Shown piece by piece: positions 51,495-60,700 of a stretch of 64,000 bases of DNA; within the stretch, counting starts at the first letter, position 1; each line of letters starts with the position of its first letter. Made by a program: the position numbers and the translations under genes. This DNA comes from Ardenticatenaceae bacterium (lineage in GTDB: Bacteria > Chloroflexota > Anaerolineae > Promineifilales > Promineifilaceae): positions 124,001 through 188,000 of the forward strand of contig JACKBT010000003.1 of assembly GCA_020634415.1 (NCBI GenBank). Direction: 5' to 3'. The notes below the pieces were generated by a model. The model worked only from the letters and a program-made list of their open reading frames with translations. It was not told where the DNA came from and did no database searches.

Positions 51495-51923
51495 GTGAAT
51501 AAAGTAAAACCTTATTTGTTTCTTACACTTATTACACTGGCCTTGCTATTTATCTTTACGATATTTAGCAAGCCAGCCACGACAGAAGCGGCCGTTAACG
51601 CCGCTGAAAACAGTCATTTTGTAAAAATCTCGGCAACAAATGACATCAATCGTTTAAACCTCAGCCCCCTCCAAGAGATTGATTACCAATCTTTCATTTG
51701 GCTTGAACTGAGCGACGCTGACTACGGCAAACTAGCCAGCAGCGATGTGAATTATGCCGACGTGCCAGATGCAGGCACATTACAAGTCATGCACTATCAG
51801 TTCGATCCTATCGTGGATGGCGAACCAGCCCTGGCCGAAGAGATGAAATCATCTGGCAGTGATGCCGGATTTCGTTTAATCCAGCTCGTTGGCCCCACAA
51901 AAGATAGCTGGTTAGCCGACTAA
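51495..51923 (+). CDS. N-terminal fragment (signal peptide and propeptide) of split subtilisin
   Basis: A 142-residue frame from GTG 51495 (AGGAGG seven bases upstream). It has a signal peptide (about 1-30, ALLFIFTIFSKPATTEA) and the start of a subtilase propeptide (YQSFIWLELSDADYGKL onward). It ends at TAA 51921-51923. The very next codons are in the same frame as the downstream peptidase frame (from 51945) and read QATGLVLLQYYPHNTYLVWG, a normal propeptide continuation. Thus this fragment and the next CDS are one gene broken by a single in-frame stop. The fragment alone is unlikely to function. Confidence 0.75.
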   Translation: MNKVKPYLFLTLITLALLFIFTIFSKPATTEAAVNAAENSHFVKISATNDINRLNLSPLQEIDYQSFIWLELSDADYGKLASSDVNYADVPDAGTLQVMHYQFDPIVDGEPALAEEMKSSGSDAGFRLIQLVGPTKDSWLAD

Positions 51924-51944
51924 CAAGCAACGGGATTAGTCCTC

Positions 51945-54900
51945 TTGCAATATTACCCTCACAACACTTATCTGGTTTGGGGAAGCCAGACTCAGGCCCT
52001 AGAGGCAGCTACATTAACCTCAGTACGGTGGCACGGACTGTTCCATCCAGCTTACAAAGTAGACAACTACCTGCGCACCTTCACCGGCACAATCCACAAC
52101 GTAGACATCATGTTCTACAACGATGGCAATATCAATGCCACCCTGGCAGCCATAGAGAGCTTGGGCGGCACGATTCTACAATATTATCCGGCCCAACCAG
52201 ACAAAGCTTTCTACGATGCGGTTGTCCAACTAGACGTTGCCCAATTAGACAGCGTTGCCCAACTCAACACGGTTCTTTGGCTGGGTCATCTTAGTCCAGA
52301 GCCGATCCTCGATGACGAAATGTCTTCTCAAATATTGGCGGGCAATCACCCCGGCAATGTGCCCGTCGTTGGGTACAATGCCTATCTGGCAGATTTGGGC
52401 TACGACGGCACAGGTGTCACCTGGGCCATTGTTGATACCGGTGTAGATTACGATCACCCCGACCTCAACACACACATCATCGGCGGCTACGAGTTCCCTG
52501 GTTCATGTAACACCGGCAATCCTGGTGATGACTGCGCTGGCGGTGGGCATGGCACACATGTAGCCGGCATTGTCGGCGGCACAGGCGTTGGTGATAGTGG
52601 TGGGCCATATACCGACCCCAATGGTTTTCTCTATGGCCTCGGTGTTGCCCCTGGGTACAGCATCTTTGCTATGAACTCTTTGTCTGCGCCTAGCTGGCCG
52701 CCGGCAGGGGGTTGGCAAGAACATAGCAAGCGGGCTGTGTTAGGCGGGGCCATTGGCGGCAACAACTCCTGGACCACCGGCGAAGGAACCAATCATGGTT
52801 ATCAGGCATCTGAACGCACCCATGACATCATGGTACGGGATGGCAACTTCGACACTACCACAATCGCTGAACCCTTTATTGAGGTTTTCTCGGCTGGCAA
52901 CTCTGGCCCTGGCACCAGTACGCTGACGGCTCCCAAGGAAGGCAAGAATCTGATTATAACCGCCAGCAGTCGTAACTTCCGTGCTGGTGATATTGATCTC
53001 ATTTCTAGTTTCAGCAGTCGTGGCCCGGCGGTAGACGGCCGTTGGGTTCCCACCATTACCTCTCCTGGCGAATCCATTGCCTCTACCCGCAACGACGAAG
53101 GCGGGTCCTGCGGCACAGCCATCGCTGGCACCAATGGCCTCTACTCCCTCTGTTCCGGTACCAGTATGGCAGCCCCACACACATCGGGAGCCATCGTACT
53201 GACAACAGAATGGTGGCGTACATTTAACAGCGGTGCAGACCCCAGCCCAGCTATGGCCAAAGCGCTAGTCGTTAACGGCTCTGTAGACATGGGTACGGCC
53301 GATATCCCCAACATCAACGAAGGTTGGGGGCGTGTCAATGTAACCAACATCATCAGCCCCAGCGTACCGGCCGTTTACTACGATCAGACCACAACTTTTG
53401 GCAGCACAGGCGATCAATGGGCTATTTCCGTAGGTGTTATAGATCCCAGCAAACCCTTACGCATCACCCTGGCCTGGTCAGATGCGCCTGGCGCAGTTGG
53501 AGCCAATCCGGCCCTCGTCAACAACCTCGACCTGACCGTAGAAAGCAATGGCAATACCTATTTGGGCAATGTGTTTAGCAGCGGTTGGTCAGCCACAGGC
53601 GGAACGGCCGATACCCTCAACAACCTGGAAAATGTATTCATCCAGAACCCCGGTGGCAACGCCATCATCACCATTGATGCCACCAACATCAGCGGCGACG
53701 GCGTACCCTACAATGCCGATATAACCGATCAAGACTTTGCCCTCGTCTGCTCCAACTGCAGCCTGGGACAAGATTTCTCTTTATCGGCAACACCAAATAC
53801 CCAAACAGTCTGTGCGCCCGCCAATGCTCTCTACAACGTCAATATTGGCTCAAACCTGGGCTTCAATGATGTTGTTTCGCTAAGCGCAAGCGGACAGCCC
53901 AATCCACCGAACTCAGCCGTATTCAGCGACAACAACCAACCAGCGCCCTACACCAGCACACTCACCATCGGCACCAACGGGGCTTCCTCTGGTAATTACA
54001 GCATCCAAATAGTTGGCATAGCTCCCACCAGCACCCATACCACCACTGTTCAACTCAACGTGGAAACGGGCGCACCGGGAGCCACACCCCTGGTGGCTCC
54101 GGCCGATGGCGCAACTGGTGTTTCCACCACCCCCACCTTTGAATGGACGGCCGTTACTGGAACCAGCAGCTACTACCTCGAAGTCGCTACCGATTCTGCC
54201 TTCAACACCATCGTCTACACCGCCACCATCAACGCCCCCAACACATCCCACGTGGCAGGCATGACGCTAAATACAGATACGGTGTACTACTGGCGCATCA
54301 CCGGCACAAACGCCTGTGGTGGCGGCACAGCCTCCAGCGTCTTCAGCTTCAGCACCGGTTCCATCTACTGCAACACCCCCGCCCTAGGCATCCCCGATAA
54401 CTCCCCCACCGGTATCTCCAATGACATGGTTATCGGTGGCAGCGGCAGCATCACCGACCTGGACATCTCTCTGGATGTCAGCCACACCTGGGTAGGCGAC
54501 CTCATCTTCACCCTGGAACATGTAGACACCGGCACCACCGCCACCTTCTACGACCGTCCCGGTTACACTGGCTCCGGCTTTGGCTGCTCCAGCGACAACG
54601 TGGATGTCACCGCCAACGATGAAGGCCCCGATGGCGACATCGAAAGCCAATGTGACACCAACCCCGCCATCAGCGGCAATCGCGTCGGCGGCGACCCGGC
54701 AAACAGCAGCCTCTTGGCCGCCTTCGACGGCGAGAGCCTGAGCGGCACCTGGCGGCTGACCGCCTCGGACAATGCCGGTGGCGACACTGGCACCATCAAC
54801 GAATGGTGTATCATCCCTGCTGCCCAAGCAGTTGCCCCCGCCATCGAGGTAGCCCCCAGCAGCCTCAGCAGCGACCAGGCAACCAACACCCAGGTCACCC

Positions 54901-56567
54901 AAACCCTGACCATCAGCAACGTCGGTGATGCCGACCTCGACTGGGAAATCTTCGAGGAAGCGGCCACCTTCAACAGCCGCGTGGGTGCAGATGCCGTCTT
55001 CCTGCCCGGTCTGGTGGCTGGAGCCGCCGAGGCACAGGAACGGGCCGATACGGCCGTTTCTGTCCCCGCCGCCCCCACCACCTCCGGTAGTGCCGCCATC
55101 CTGTCCGCCCCCACCGCCCTCCTCTACGACAACGGGCCACTAGTCAACAGCCCTGGCACCGGTGTCGGCGGTGCTGACGAAGCCGTCCTGCAAACCACCA
55201 GCCTCGGCCTCAACACCCTCGGCTTCGGCCACCAACTGGCCCTCGGCTACCGCATCGCCGACGACTTCACCATTCCCCCCGGCGAAACCTGGACCCTAGA
55301 CACCATCACCTTCTACGCCTACCAGACCGGCTCCACCACCACCTCCACCATGAACGGCATCACCCTGCAAATCTGGGATGGACAGCCCGGGGCGGGCGGG
55401 GCCGTCATTTGGGGCGACGACACCACCAACGTCCTGGTCAACACTGGCTGGGCCAACGTCTACCGCGTCACCGAAACCACCACCGGCACAGCCATTGACC
55501 GGCCCATCATGGCCAGCGTGGCCGCTGTGGGCGGCTTGAGCCTGCCCGCCGGCACCTACTGGCTGGCCTGGAACACCGGCGGCACCCTGGCCTCCGGCCC
55601 CTGGGCACCACCCATCAACATCAACGGCCAGGCCAACACCGGCAACGGCTTGCAGACCCTGGACGGCGGCACGACCTGGGCGGCTGCCCTGGACACCGGC
55701 GCAGGCACCCCGCAGCAAGGCTTCCCCTTCCTCATCGAAGGCAGTTCTGGCTGTGCGGCCACCGACCTGCCCTGGGTCACCGCCAGCCCCCTCAGCGGCA
55801 CCATCGGCGCGGGCAACGCCACCGATGTGGCCGTGATGTTCGACTCCACCGGTTATGCCGCCGGGGTCTACACCGGCACCCTCTGCGTCAACAGCAACGA
55901 CCCGTTGTCGCCGCAGGTGCGTGTGCCCCTGACGATGACCGTGCTGCCCAACGCCGTACCCGTCGCCGCCGATGATGCCTACACCACCACCCAGGATGTG
56001 ACTTTGACGGTGAGTGCACCGGGTGTGCTGGGTAATGACACCGATGGCGATGGCGACAGCCTGACGGCCGTTCTGGACACCGATGTCACCAGCGGCACCC
56101 TGGCTCTCAACGCCGACGGCTCCTTCACCTATACTCCCACCGCGGGCTTTGAAGGCACGGCCACCTTCACCTATCAGGCGAATGATGGTCTGGACAGTTC
56201 CAATGTGGCTACGGTGACGATTACGGTGGTCAACACGGCTCCGGTAGCGGTGGCCGACAGCTACACGACGACCGAAGGCATCACCTTGACGGTGAGTGCG
56301 CCCGGTGTGCTGGACAATGACAGTGATGGCGATGGGGATGGCTTAACGGCCGTTCTAGACACCACCACCAGCAACGGCACGCTCACCCTCAACACCGACG
56401 GCTCCTTCACCTACGTCCCCGATGCTGGTTTCGCTGGCACGGACAGCTTCACCTACCATGCCAACGACGGCACGGATGATTCGGAGGTGGTGACGGTGAC
56501 GATTACGGTGACGATGGCGGAGGTGGAAGGCTATGTTATCTACCTGCCGTTTGTGACGAAGAATTAG
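51945..56567 (+). CDS. Subtilisin-family (S8) serine peptidase body of a split gene, with P domain and tandem-95 C-terminus
   Basis: The 1540-residue remainder of the split peptidase, opening with TTG. The S8 catalytic triad is intact: Asp164 (IVDTGVDYDHP), His202 (GGGHGTHVAG) and Ser407 (CSGTSMAAP); SAGNSGPG forms the oxyanion region. After the catalytic domain come a C-terminal beta domain, a fibronectin-like stretch, a P domain (near-identical DNA to the preceding gene), a unique domain (LLYDNGPLVNSPG, about 1050-1250), an Ig-like segment (LPWVTASPLSG), two tandem-95 repeats (from about 1340) and YVIYLPFVTKN. It has no signal peptide without the upstream fragment. Expression as one protein needs read-through or a sequencing correction; otherwise it is a pseudogene. 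Export is lost unless the stop is suppressed. Confidence 0.8.
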   Translation: MQYYPHNTYLVWGSQTQALEAATLTSVRWHGLFHPAYKVDNYLRTFTGTIHNVDIMFYNDGNINATLAAIESLGGTILQYYPAQPDKAFYDAVVQLDVAQLDSVAQLNTVLWLGHLSPEPILDDEMSSQILAGNHPGNVPVVGYNAYLADLGYDGTGVTWAIVDTGVDYDHPDLNTHIIGGYEFPGSCNTGNPGDDCAGGGHGTHVAGIVGGTGVGDSGGPYTDPNGFLYGLGVAPGYSIFAMNSLSAPSWPPAGGWQEHSKRAVLGGAIGGNNSWTTGEGTNHGYQASERTHDIMVRDGNFDTTTIAEPFIEVFSAGNSGPGTSTLTAPKEGKNLIITASSRNFRAGDIDLISSFSSRGPAVDGRWVPTITSPGESIASTRNDEGGSCGTAIAGTNGLYSLCSGTSMAAPHTSGAIVLTTEWWRTFNSGADPSPAMAKALVVNGSVDMGTADIPNINEGWGRVNVTNIISPSVPAVYYDQTTTFGSTGDQWAISVGVIDPSKPLRITLAWSDAPGAVGANPALVNNLDLTVESNGNTYLGNVFSSGWSATGGTADTLNNLENVFIQNPGGNAIITIDATNISGDGVPYNADITDQDFALVCSNCSLGQDFSLSATPNTQTVCAPANALYNVNIGSNLGFNDVVSLSASGQPNPPNSAVFSDNNQPAPYTSTLTIGTNGASSGNYSIQIVGIAPTSTHTTTVQLNVETGAPGATPLVAPADGATGVSTTPTFEWTAVTGTSSYYLEVATDSAFNTIVYTATINAPNTSHVAGMTLNTDTVYYWRITGTNACGGGTASSVFSFSTGSIYCNTPALGIPDNSPTGISNDMVIGGSGSITDLDISLDVSHTWVGDLIFTLEHVDTGTTATFYDRPGYTGSGFGCSSDNVDVTANDEGPDGDIESQCDTNPAISGNRVGGDPANSSLLAAFDGESLSGTWRLTASDNAGGDTGTINEWCIIPAAQAVAPAIEVAPSSLSSDQATNTQVTQTLTISNVGDADLDWEIFEEAATFNSRVGADAVFLPGLVAGAAEAQERADTAVSVPAAPTTSGSAAILSAPTALLYDNGPLVNSPGTGVGGADEAVLQTTSLGLNTLGFGHQLALGYRIADDFTIPPGETWTLDTITFYAYQTGSTTTSTMNGITLQIWDGQPGAGGAVIWGDDTTNVLVNTGWANVYRVTETTTGTAIDRPIMASVAAVGGLSLPAGTYWLAWNTGGTLASGPWAPPININGQANTGNGLQTLDGGTTWAAALDTGAGTPQQGFPFLIEGSSGCAATDLPWVTASPLSGTIGAGNATDVAVMFDSTGYAAGVYTGTLCVNSNDPLSPQVRVPLTMTVLPNAVPVAADDAYTTTQDVTLTVSAPGVLGNDTDGDGDSLTAVLDTDVTSGTLALNADGSFTYTPTAGFEGTATFTYQANDGLDSSNVATVTITVVNTAPVAVADSYTTTEGITLTVSAPGVLDNDSDGDGDGLTAVLDTTTSNGTLTLNTDGSFTYVPDAGFAGTDSFTYHANDGTDDSEVVTVTITVTMAEVEGYVIYLPFVTKN
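54438..54816. repeat. P-domain cassette copy 2 (379 bp)
   Basis: Partner of 49334-49712, nearly identical DNA, in the subtilisin gene. Confidence 0.88.
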
Positions 56568-56616
56568 GTTTACACGACAGTGATGTGTGAGGCTCATGGG
56601 CTTCACACACCTGTCT

Positions 56617-56658
56617 TAAAAAAAGAGGCAGTGGCACAAACCACTGCCTCTTTTTTTA
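56617..56658. terminator. Bidirectional terminator of the secreted island
   Basis: AAAAAAAGAGGCAGTGG and CCACTGCCTCTTTTTTT form a perfect stem with A/T runs on both sides. It ends the subtilisin gene and, on the minus strand, the next gene, whose stop codon at 56656-56658 touches it. Confidence 0.93.
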
Positions 56659-57204
56659 TGGGGCAAAAAAGGTGATCTCTATAAACTGGAATTCGACCGT
56701 TTCCCCCCAACTCTCTGCCACCACGCCCACATCACCAGCGACGGCCGCTTTGCCCACCCACAAGATTTCCCGATTGAGCCACACCGTTATCTCATCACCA
56801 CGCACATCCAGCCAAAACTCGTTTGATGCTGGCCCAGTGCGCACGTGCGGCCAGGGCTGCAGCGGCATCAGCACCGTCTCGCCCTGCCACACCGTCACAT
56901 AACCCAATGGGGATACGCCCACTGCAAGATACTCGGCTGCGCTGCCGAGGGCGAGGCCATAAACGCTGTCTTGTTCGCCAGATTGGTAAACGGCCGTTCC
57001 CCGCACCGTAAACTGCTCCGCCAATCCCTCGTTTAACCACAACACCCCTCGCCTCTGCACCGATAAGGCAATATCCGATTTCTGCCAGCGCATGTCGCCC
57101 ACTGGTCGGGGATCAAACAGGCCGATACCGATGAGCAGCACCATCAGCCCAATCACCACCGCCAGTAAGACGGCCATTCCGCGCCACACCTTATCATCAT
57201 CCAT
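56656..57204 (-). CDS. Membrane-anchored hypothetical protein
   Basis: A 182-residue protein from the chosen start MDDDKVWRGM. One N-terminal transmembrane helix (about residues 8-31) is followed by an extracytoplasmic beta-rich domain (AEYLAVGVSPLGYVTVWQGETVLMPLQ, then EITVWLNREILWVGKA). This resembles the LamG/DUF1080-type jelly-roll domains of Chloroflexota secreted proteins, though not securely. A much longer upstream frame (to 57519) overlaps the start of the enoyl-CoA hydratase gene and has no membrane logic, so it is rejected. It is convergent with the subtilisin gene and divergent from 57271. Confidence 0.65.
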   Translation of the reverse strand: MDDDKVWRGMAVLLAVVIGLMVLLIGIGLFDPRPVGDMRWQKSDIALSVQRRGVLWLNEGLAEQFTVRGTAVYQSGEQDSVYGLALGSAAEYLAVGVSPLGYVTVWQGETVLMPLQPWPHVRTGPASNEFWLDVRGDEITVWLNREILWVGKAAVAGDVGVVAESWGETVEFQFIEITFFAP

Positions 57205-57270
57205 AGCACACCAGTATAGCCCCATCCCCGCCAAACTTGAACCCCCGCTACGACCTGCTAAACTTAGGTC

Positions 57271-58062
57271 ATGAGCATTCATTTCCAGCACAACAACACA
57301 GGCATTGCCCTCCTGCAAGTCAACCGACCGCAACAACGTAATGCCCTGAACTGGGCCACCCAAGAGGCTTTTGCCGAGGCGGTAACGGCCGTTGCCCACA
57401 ACCCCGCCATCCGCGTCCTCATCATCACCGGCAGCGGCCCTCATGCCTTTGTCTCCGGCGGCGACCTCAAAGAACTCAGCCAACATTCTGCCCCCAGCAC
57501 AGGACAGCGGCTCTACCACACCATGAACCAGGCCCTCCGCCAGCTAACCCAGTTGCCCATCCCTGTGCTGGCGGCCGTCAATGGTGATGCTTTTGGCGGC
57601 GGCTGCGAGATTCTAACCGCCTGCGACATCCGCCTGGCTGCGCCACACGCCCGCTTTAGCTTCGCCCAAATTCGCAATGGCCTGACAACGGGCTGGGGCG
57701 GCACAGGTCGTCTTGTGCGCCTCATCGGGCACAGTCGGGCGATGGAACTGCTCCTCACCGGCCGCATTTTCAGCGCCAGCGAGGCCCAGCAGATAGGGTT
57801 GATACATCGTGTGCTTGAGGCGGATGAGGATTTGCTGACGGCCGTTTACACCACCGCCGCCGAACTCAGCCAACTGCCCCGCCAGGCCCTCGCCAGCCTC
57901 AAAAGCCTCGTCTACACCGCCTCCACCCACGATCTCGAAACCACCAACCAGCGCGAAGCCGAACTCTTCGCCCAACTCTATGCCCAACCCGACCATCTGG
58001 AAGCCCTCAACGCTTTTTTGGAAAAACGGCCGCCAAACTTCAACCAACCCCTTGACAATTAA
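57271..58062 (+). CDS. Enoyl-CoA hydratase/isomerase family protein
   Basis: A 263-residue crotonase-fold protein. The oxyanion-hole motifs are present: VSGGDLKEL (about residues 61-69) and NGDAFGGGCEILTACDIRLA (from 104). Of the two catalytic glutamates of classic crotonase, one is retained (Glu159 in HSRAMELLLTG). The other position reads Gln133 in FAQIRNGL by my alignment, so hydration of simple enoyl-CoA is not certain. Isomerase, hydrolase or methylglutaconyl-type activity are possible. It is followed after 14 bp by a methyltransferase gene. Confidence 0.85.
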   Translation: MSIHFQHNNTGIALLQVNRPQQRNALNWATQEAFAEAVTAVAHNPAIRVLIITGSGPHAFVSGGDLKELSQHSAPSTGQRLYHTMNQALRQLTQLPIPVLAAVNGDAFGGGCEILTACDIRLAAPHARFSFAQIRNGLTTGWGGTGRLVRLIGHSRAMELLLTGRIFSASEAQQIGLIHRVLEADEDLLTAVYTTAAELSQLPRQALASLKSLVYTASTHDLETTNQREAELFAQLYAQPDHLEALNAFLEKRPPNFNQPLDN

Positions 58063-58076
58063 CCATTAACCCATTC

Positions 58077-58835
58077 ATGTACGATCTCATTGCCCATTAT
58101 TACGACCTGACCCATGCTGATTTGCGTGATGATTTGCCCCTGCTGCATCAATTGGCACAGGAGGCTGGCAACGGCCGTATCCTTGAATGTGGCTGCGGCA
58201 CAGGGCGCATCCTCATCCCCCTGGCACGGGCGGGCTGCACCCTTACCGGGCTAGACAGTTCGCCCATGATGCTGGACATAGCCCGCGAGAAATTGGCGCG
58301 GGAAGCGCCCCAGGTGCAGGCGCAGGTGACGTTGGTTGCCGGGGATATGACCCAGGTAAAAGATGACGGCCGTTTCGCCCTCATCATCATCCCCTACAAC
58401 ACCCTTCTCCACCTGACCCCCACCCAAGTTAGCCAGACCTTTACCCATTTGCGGCAGGTGTTAGCGGCCAACGGCCGTCTCTACATAGACCTCATCAACC
58501 CCTTCGCCATCGCCCAAACCCCCAACGACCGGATGCTCACCCACGAAAGCACCTTCACCGACCCCACCAATCACCACACCGTCCTGCAATTCGCCAGCAA
58601 TTGGCTCGATGATGAGCAGCAAACCCTAAACATCACCTGGATATATGATGCCACCCCGGCCAACGGCGGTGCCATTCATCGCACAATCACCCAATTCAGG
58701 TATCATTACCTCTACCCCCACGAACTCGAACTGCGCTTAAAGCAAAGCGGCTTTCAACTACAAGCCATGTGGGGTAACTATGATTGTTCTCCCTTTACCG
58801 AGGAGAGCGAGAGGCTGATTTTGATTGCACAGTAA
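58077..58835 (+). CDS. Class I SAM-dependent methyltransferase
   Basis: A 252-residue Rossmann-fold methyltransferase. SAM-binding motif I is ILECGCGTGRILIPLA (about residues 38-53), followed by the acidic-loop TGLDSSPMMLDIARE. Motif post-I is GDMTQVKDDGRFALIIIPYNTLLHL. The Y-rich N-terminus (YDLIAHYYDLTH) and the C-terminal LYPHELELRLKQSGFQLQAMWGNYD match the UbiE/COG2226-like general group. Substrate is unknown. Confidence 0.9.
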   Translation: MYDLIAHYYDLTHADLRDDLPLLHQLAQEAGNGRILECGCGTGRILIPLARAGCTLTGLDSSPMMLDIAREKLAREAPQVQAQVTLVAGDMTQVKDDGRFALIIIPYNTLLHLTPTQVSQTFTHLRQVLAANGRLYIDLINPFAIAQTPNDRMLTHESTFTDPTNHHTVLQFASNWLDDEQQTLNITWIYDATPANGGAIHRTITQFRYHYLYPHELELRLKQSGFQLQAMWGNYDCSPFTEESERLILIAQ

Positions 58836-58887
58836 AACGTAAAGCATAAACCGTAAAAGAGGATTGTTATGTTTTACGTTTTATGCG
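58832..58887. repeat. GTAAAACGTAAAGCATAAA-type hairpin repeat
   Basis: GTAAAACGTAAAGCATAA and ATGTTTTACGTTTTATGC form a loose hairpin between the methyltransferase and the M3 peptidase. Similar strings are at 31021-31045 and 62690-62970. Confidence 0.65.
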
Positions 58888-58898
58888 GAGACTCCACT

Positions 58899-60692
58899 AT
58901 GAGCAGCGAAAACGGAAAACTTCCCCAATGGGACATGAGCGTGGTTTATTCTGGCCTGGATTCACCGGAATTTGAAGCCGATTTCCAGGCCATCATTCAG
59001 GCTATTGCCGATTTGGCAACATTTTTTGATGACGAGACCATTAACCGCGTGGAAGCGGAGCCGGAAAATGTGGTGGCAACATTAGAAACGGCCGTTACCC
59101 GCTACAACACCACCCTCGACAAACTCTACACCCTCTATGTCTACATCCTCTCCTTCGTCGTCACCAACTCCCGCAACAATCAGGCCCAAGCCCGCCTCAG
59201 CGAACTACAACAACATCTGGCCCGCCTCAGCCTCATGGGCACACGGCTCACAGCCTGGTTAGGCTCCCTCAATGTAAACAAGTTGATAGAGCAATCGGCC
59301 GTTGCCCGTGACCACGCCTACATCCTCCACCGCGCCCAACAAGCCGCCAGCCATCTCATGGCCCCCATCGAAGAAGCCCTGGCGGCCGATTTGACCCTCA
59401 CCGGCAGCAGCAGTTGGCGGCAGCTCTTTAACACCTACGTCTCCCAACTCAGCGTAGACATCGAGCTAGAGGGCGAGACCAAAAAACTACCCCTCACCGC
59501 CGCCCAAAACCTCAGCTACAACCCAGACCGTGATGTGCGCCGCCGTGCCCATGAAGCCGTCGAAGCCACGCTCAAAAGCGCCATTGTGCCTTGCGCCGCC
59601 GCCCTCAACAGCCTCAAAGGTGAATCGCTCACGCTCACCCAAAAACGCGGCTGGGACAGCCCGCTGGACGAAGTGCTGTTTGATAACGTGATTGACCGCA
59701 CCACATTGGATGCCATGATGACGGCCGTTCGCCATGCCTACCCCGACATGCGCCGTTACCTCAAAGCCAAAGCCCGCGCCCTCGGCCTGCCCATCCTCAA
59801 ATGGTATGATCGCCTCGTCCCCCTCGGCCAAAGCAGCCAATCCTGGTCCTACCGCGATGCCCAAACCTTCGTCATCGAGCAGTTCGCCACCTACTCCCCG
59901 CGCCTCAGCGAGATGGCGCAGCGGGCCTTCAGCGAAAATTGGATTGATTCCGCACCTGGCGATGGCAAGCGAGGCGGTGCTTTCTGCATCTGGCTGCGAC
60001 AGGGCGAATCGCGCATTCTCACCAATTTTGAGCCAAGTTTTACGGCCGTTGGCACCCTGGCCCACGAATTAGGTCACGCCTATCACAACCTCAATCTCAT
60101 CAACCGCACCCCCCTGCAACGCGAAATGCCCATGACCCTGGCCGAAACCGCCAGCACCTTTTGCCAAAAAATCGTCGAAGAAGCGGCCCTGGCCGCCGCC
60201 GATGATCATGATAAGCGCATCATTTTAGACGGCCGTTTAGAATATGCCGTTCGCGTTCTCCTCGGCGCACCCAGCGACTTCGCCTTTGAAACCAACCTCT
60301 TCGAGAGACGCAAACAACGCGCCCTCTCCCCCGACGAGCTGTGCGAATTGATGCACGCCGCCCAAAAGGAAACCTTCGGCGATGCTGTAGACAATGACTA
60401 CCTCTACCCCTACCGTTGGGTCTACGTCCCCCATTTCTACGGCAGCAACTACTACAACTTCCCCTACATCTTCGGCCTCCTCTTCGGCCTCGGCCTCTAC
60501 GCCTATTACCAAACCACCCCCGACCAGTTCAAAGCGGGCTACGATGACCTGCTGGCCTCCACCGGCATGGGCAATGCCGCCGAACTGGCCGCCCGCTTCG
60601 GCATCAACATCCGCGACACCGCCTTTTGGAACGCCAGCCTGGATGTGTTACGGGGAGACATTGCCGCCTTCGACCACTTGGTCGGCGAATAA
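58899..60692 (+). CDS. pepF: M3 family oligoendopeptidase
   Basis: A 597-residue cytoplasmic zinc peptidase. The active site is TLAHELGHAYHNL (HExxH, about residues 386-392), with the third ligand Glu in MTLAETASTFCQKIVEE. The tail has the M3 ending DLLASTGMGNAAELAARFGINI. Such PepF/M3B enzymes trim short peptides. ATG 58899 is supported by GGAG eight bases upstream; an earlier ATG at 58869 lies in the hairpin repeat. The gene is followed almost directly by the uracil-DNA glycosylase. Confidence 0.93.
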   Translation: MSSENGKLPQWDMSVVYSGLDSPEFEADFQAIIQAIADLATFFDDETINRVEAEPENVVATLETAVTRYNTTLDKLYTLYVYILSFVVTNSRNNQAQARLSELQQHLARLSLMGTRLTAWLGSLNVNKLIEQSAVARDHAYILHRAQQAASHLMAPIEEALAADLTLTGSSSWRQLFNTYVSQLSVDIELEGETKKLPLTAAQNLSYNPDRDVRRRAHEAVEATLKSAIVPCAAALNSLKGESLTLTQKRGWDSPLDEVLFDNVIDRTTLDAMMTAVRHAYPDMRRYLKAKARALGLPILKWYDRLVPLGQSSQSWSYRDAQTFVIEQFATYSPRLSEMAQRAFSENWIDSAPGDGKRGGAFCIWLRQGESRILTNFEPSFTAVGTLAHELGHAYHNLNLINRTPLQREMPMTLAETASTFCQKIVEEAALAAADDHDKRIILDGRLEYAVRVLLGAPSDFAFETNLFERRKQRALSPDELCELMHAAQKETFGDAVDNDYLYPYRWVYVPHFYGSNYYNFPYIFGLLFGLGLYAYYQTTPDQFKAGYDDLLASTGMGNAAELAARFGINIRDTAFWNASLDVLRGDIAAFDHLVGE

Positions 60693-60700
60693 AATTTCTT

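Noticed and set aside
51921..51923. Selenocysteine or pyrrolysine recoding in the subtilisin gene
   Set aside because: The stop is TAA, not TGA or TAG, and no downstream recoding structure is evident.
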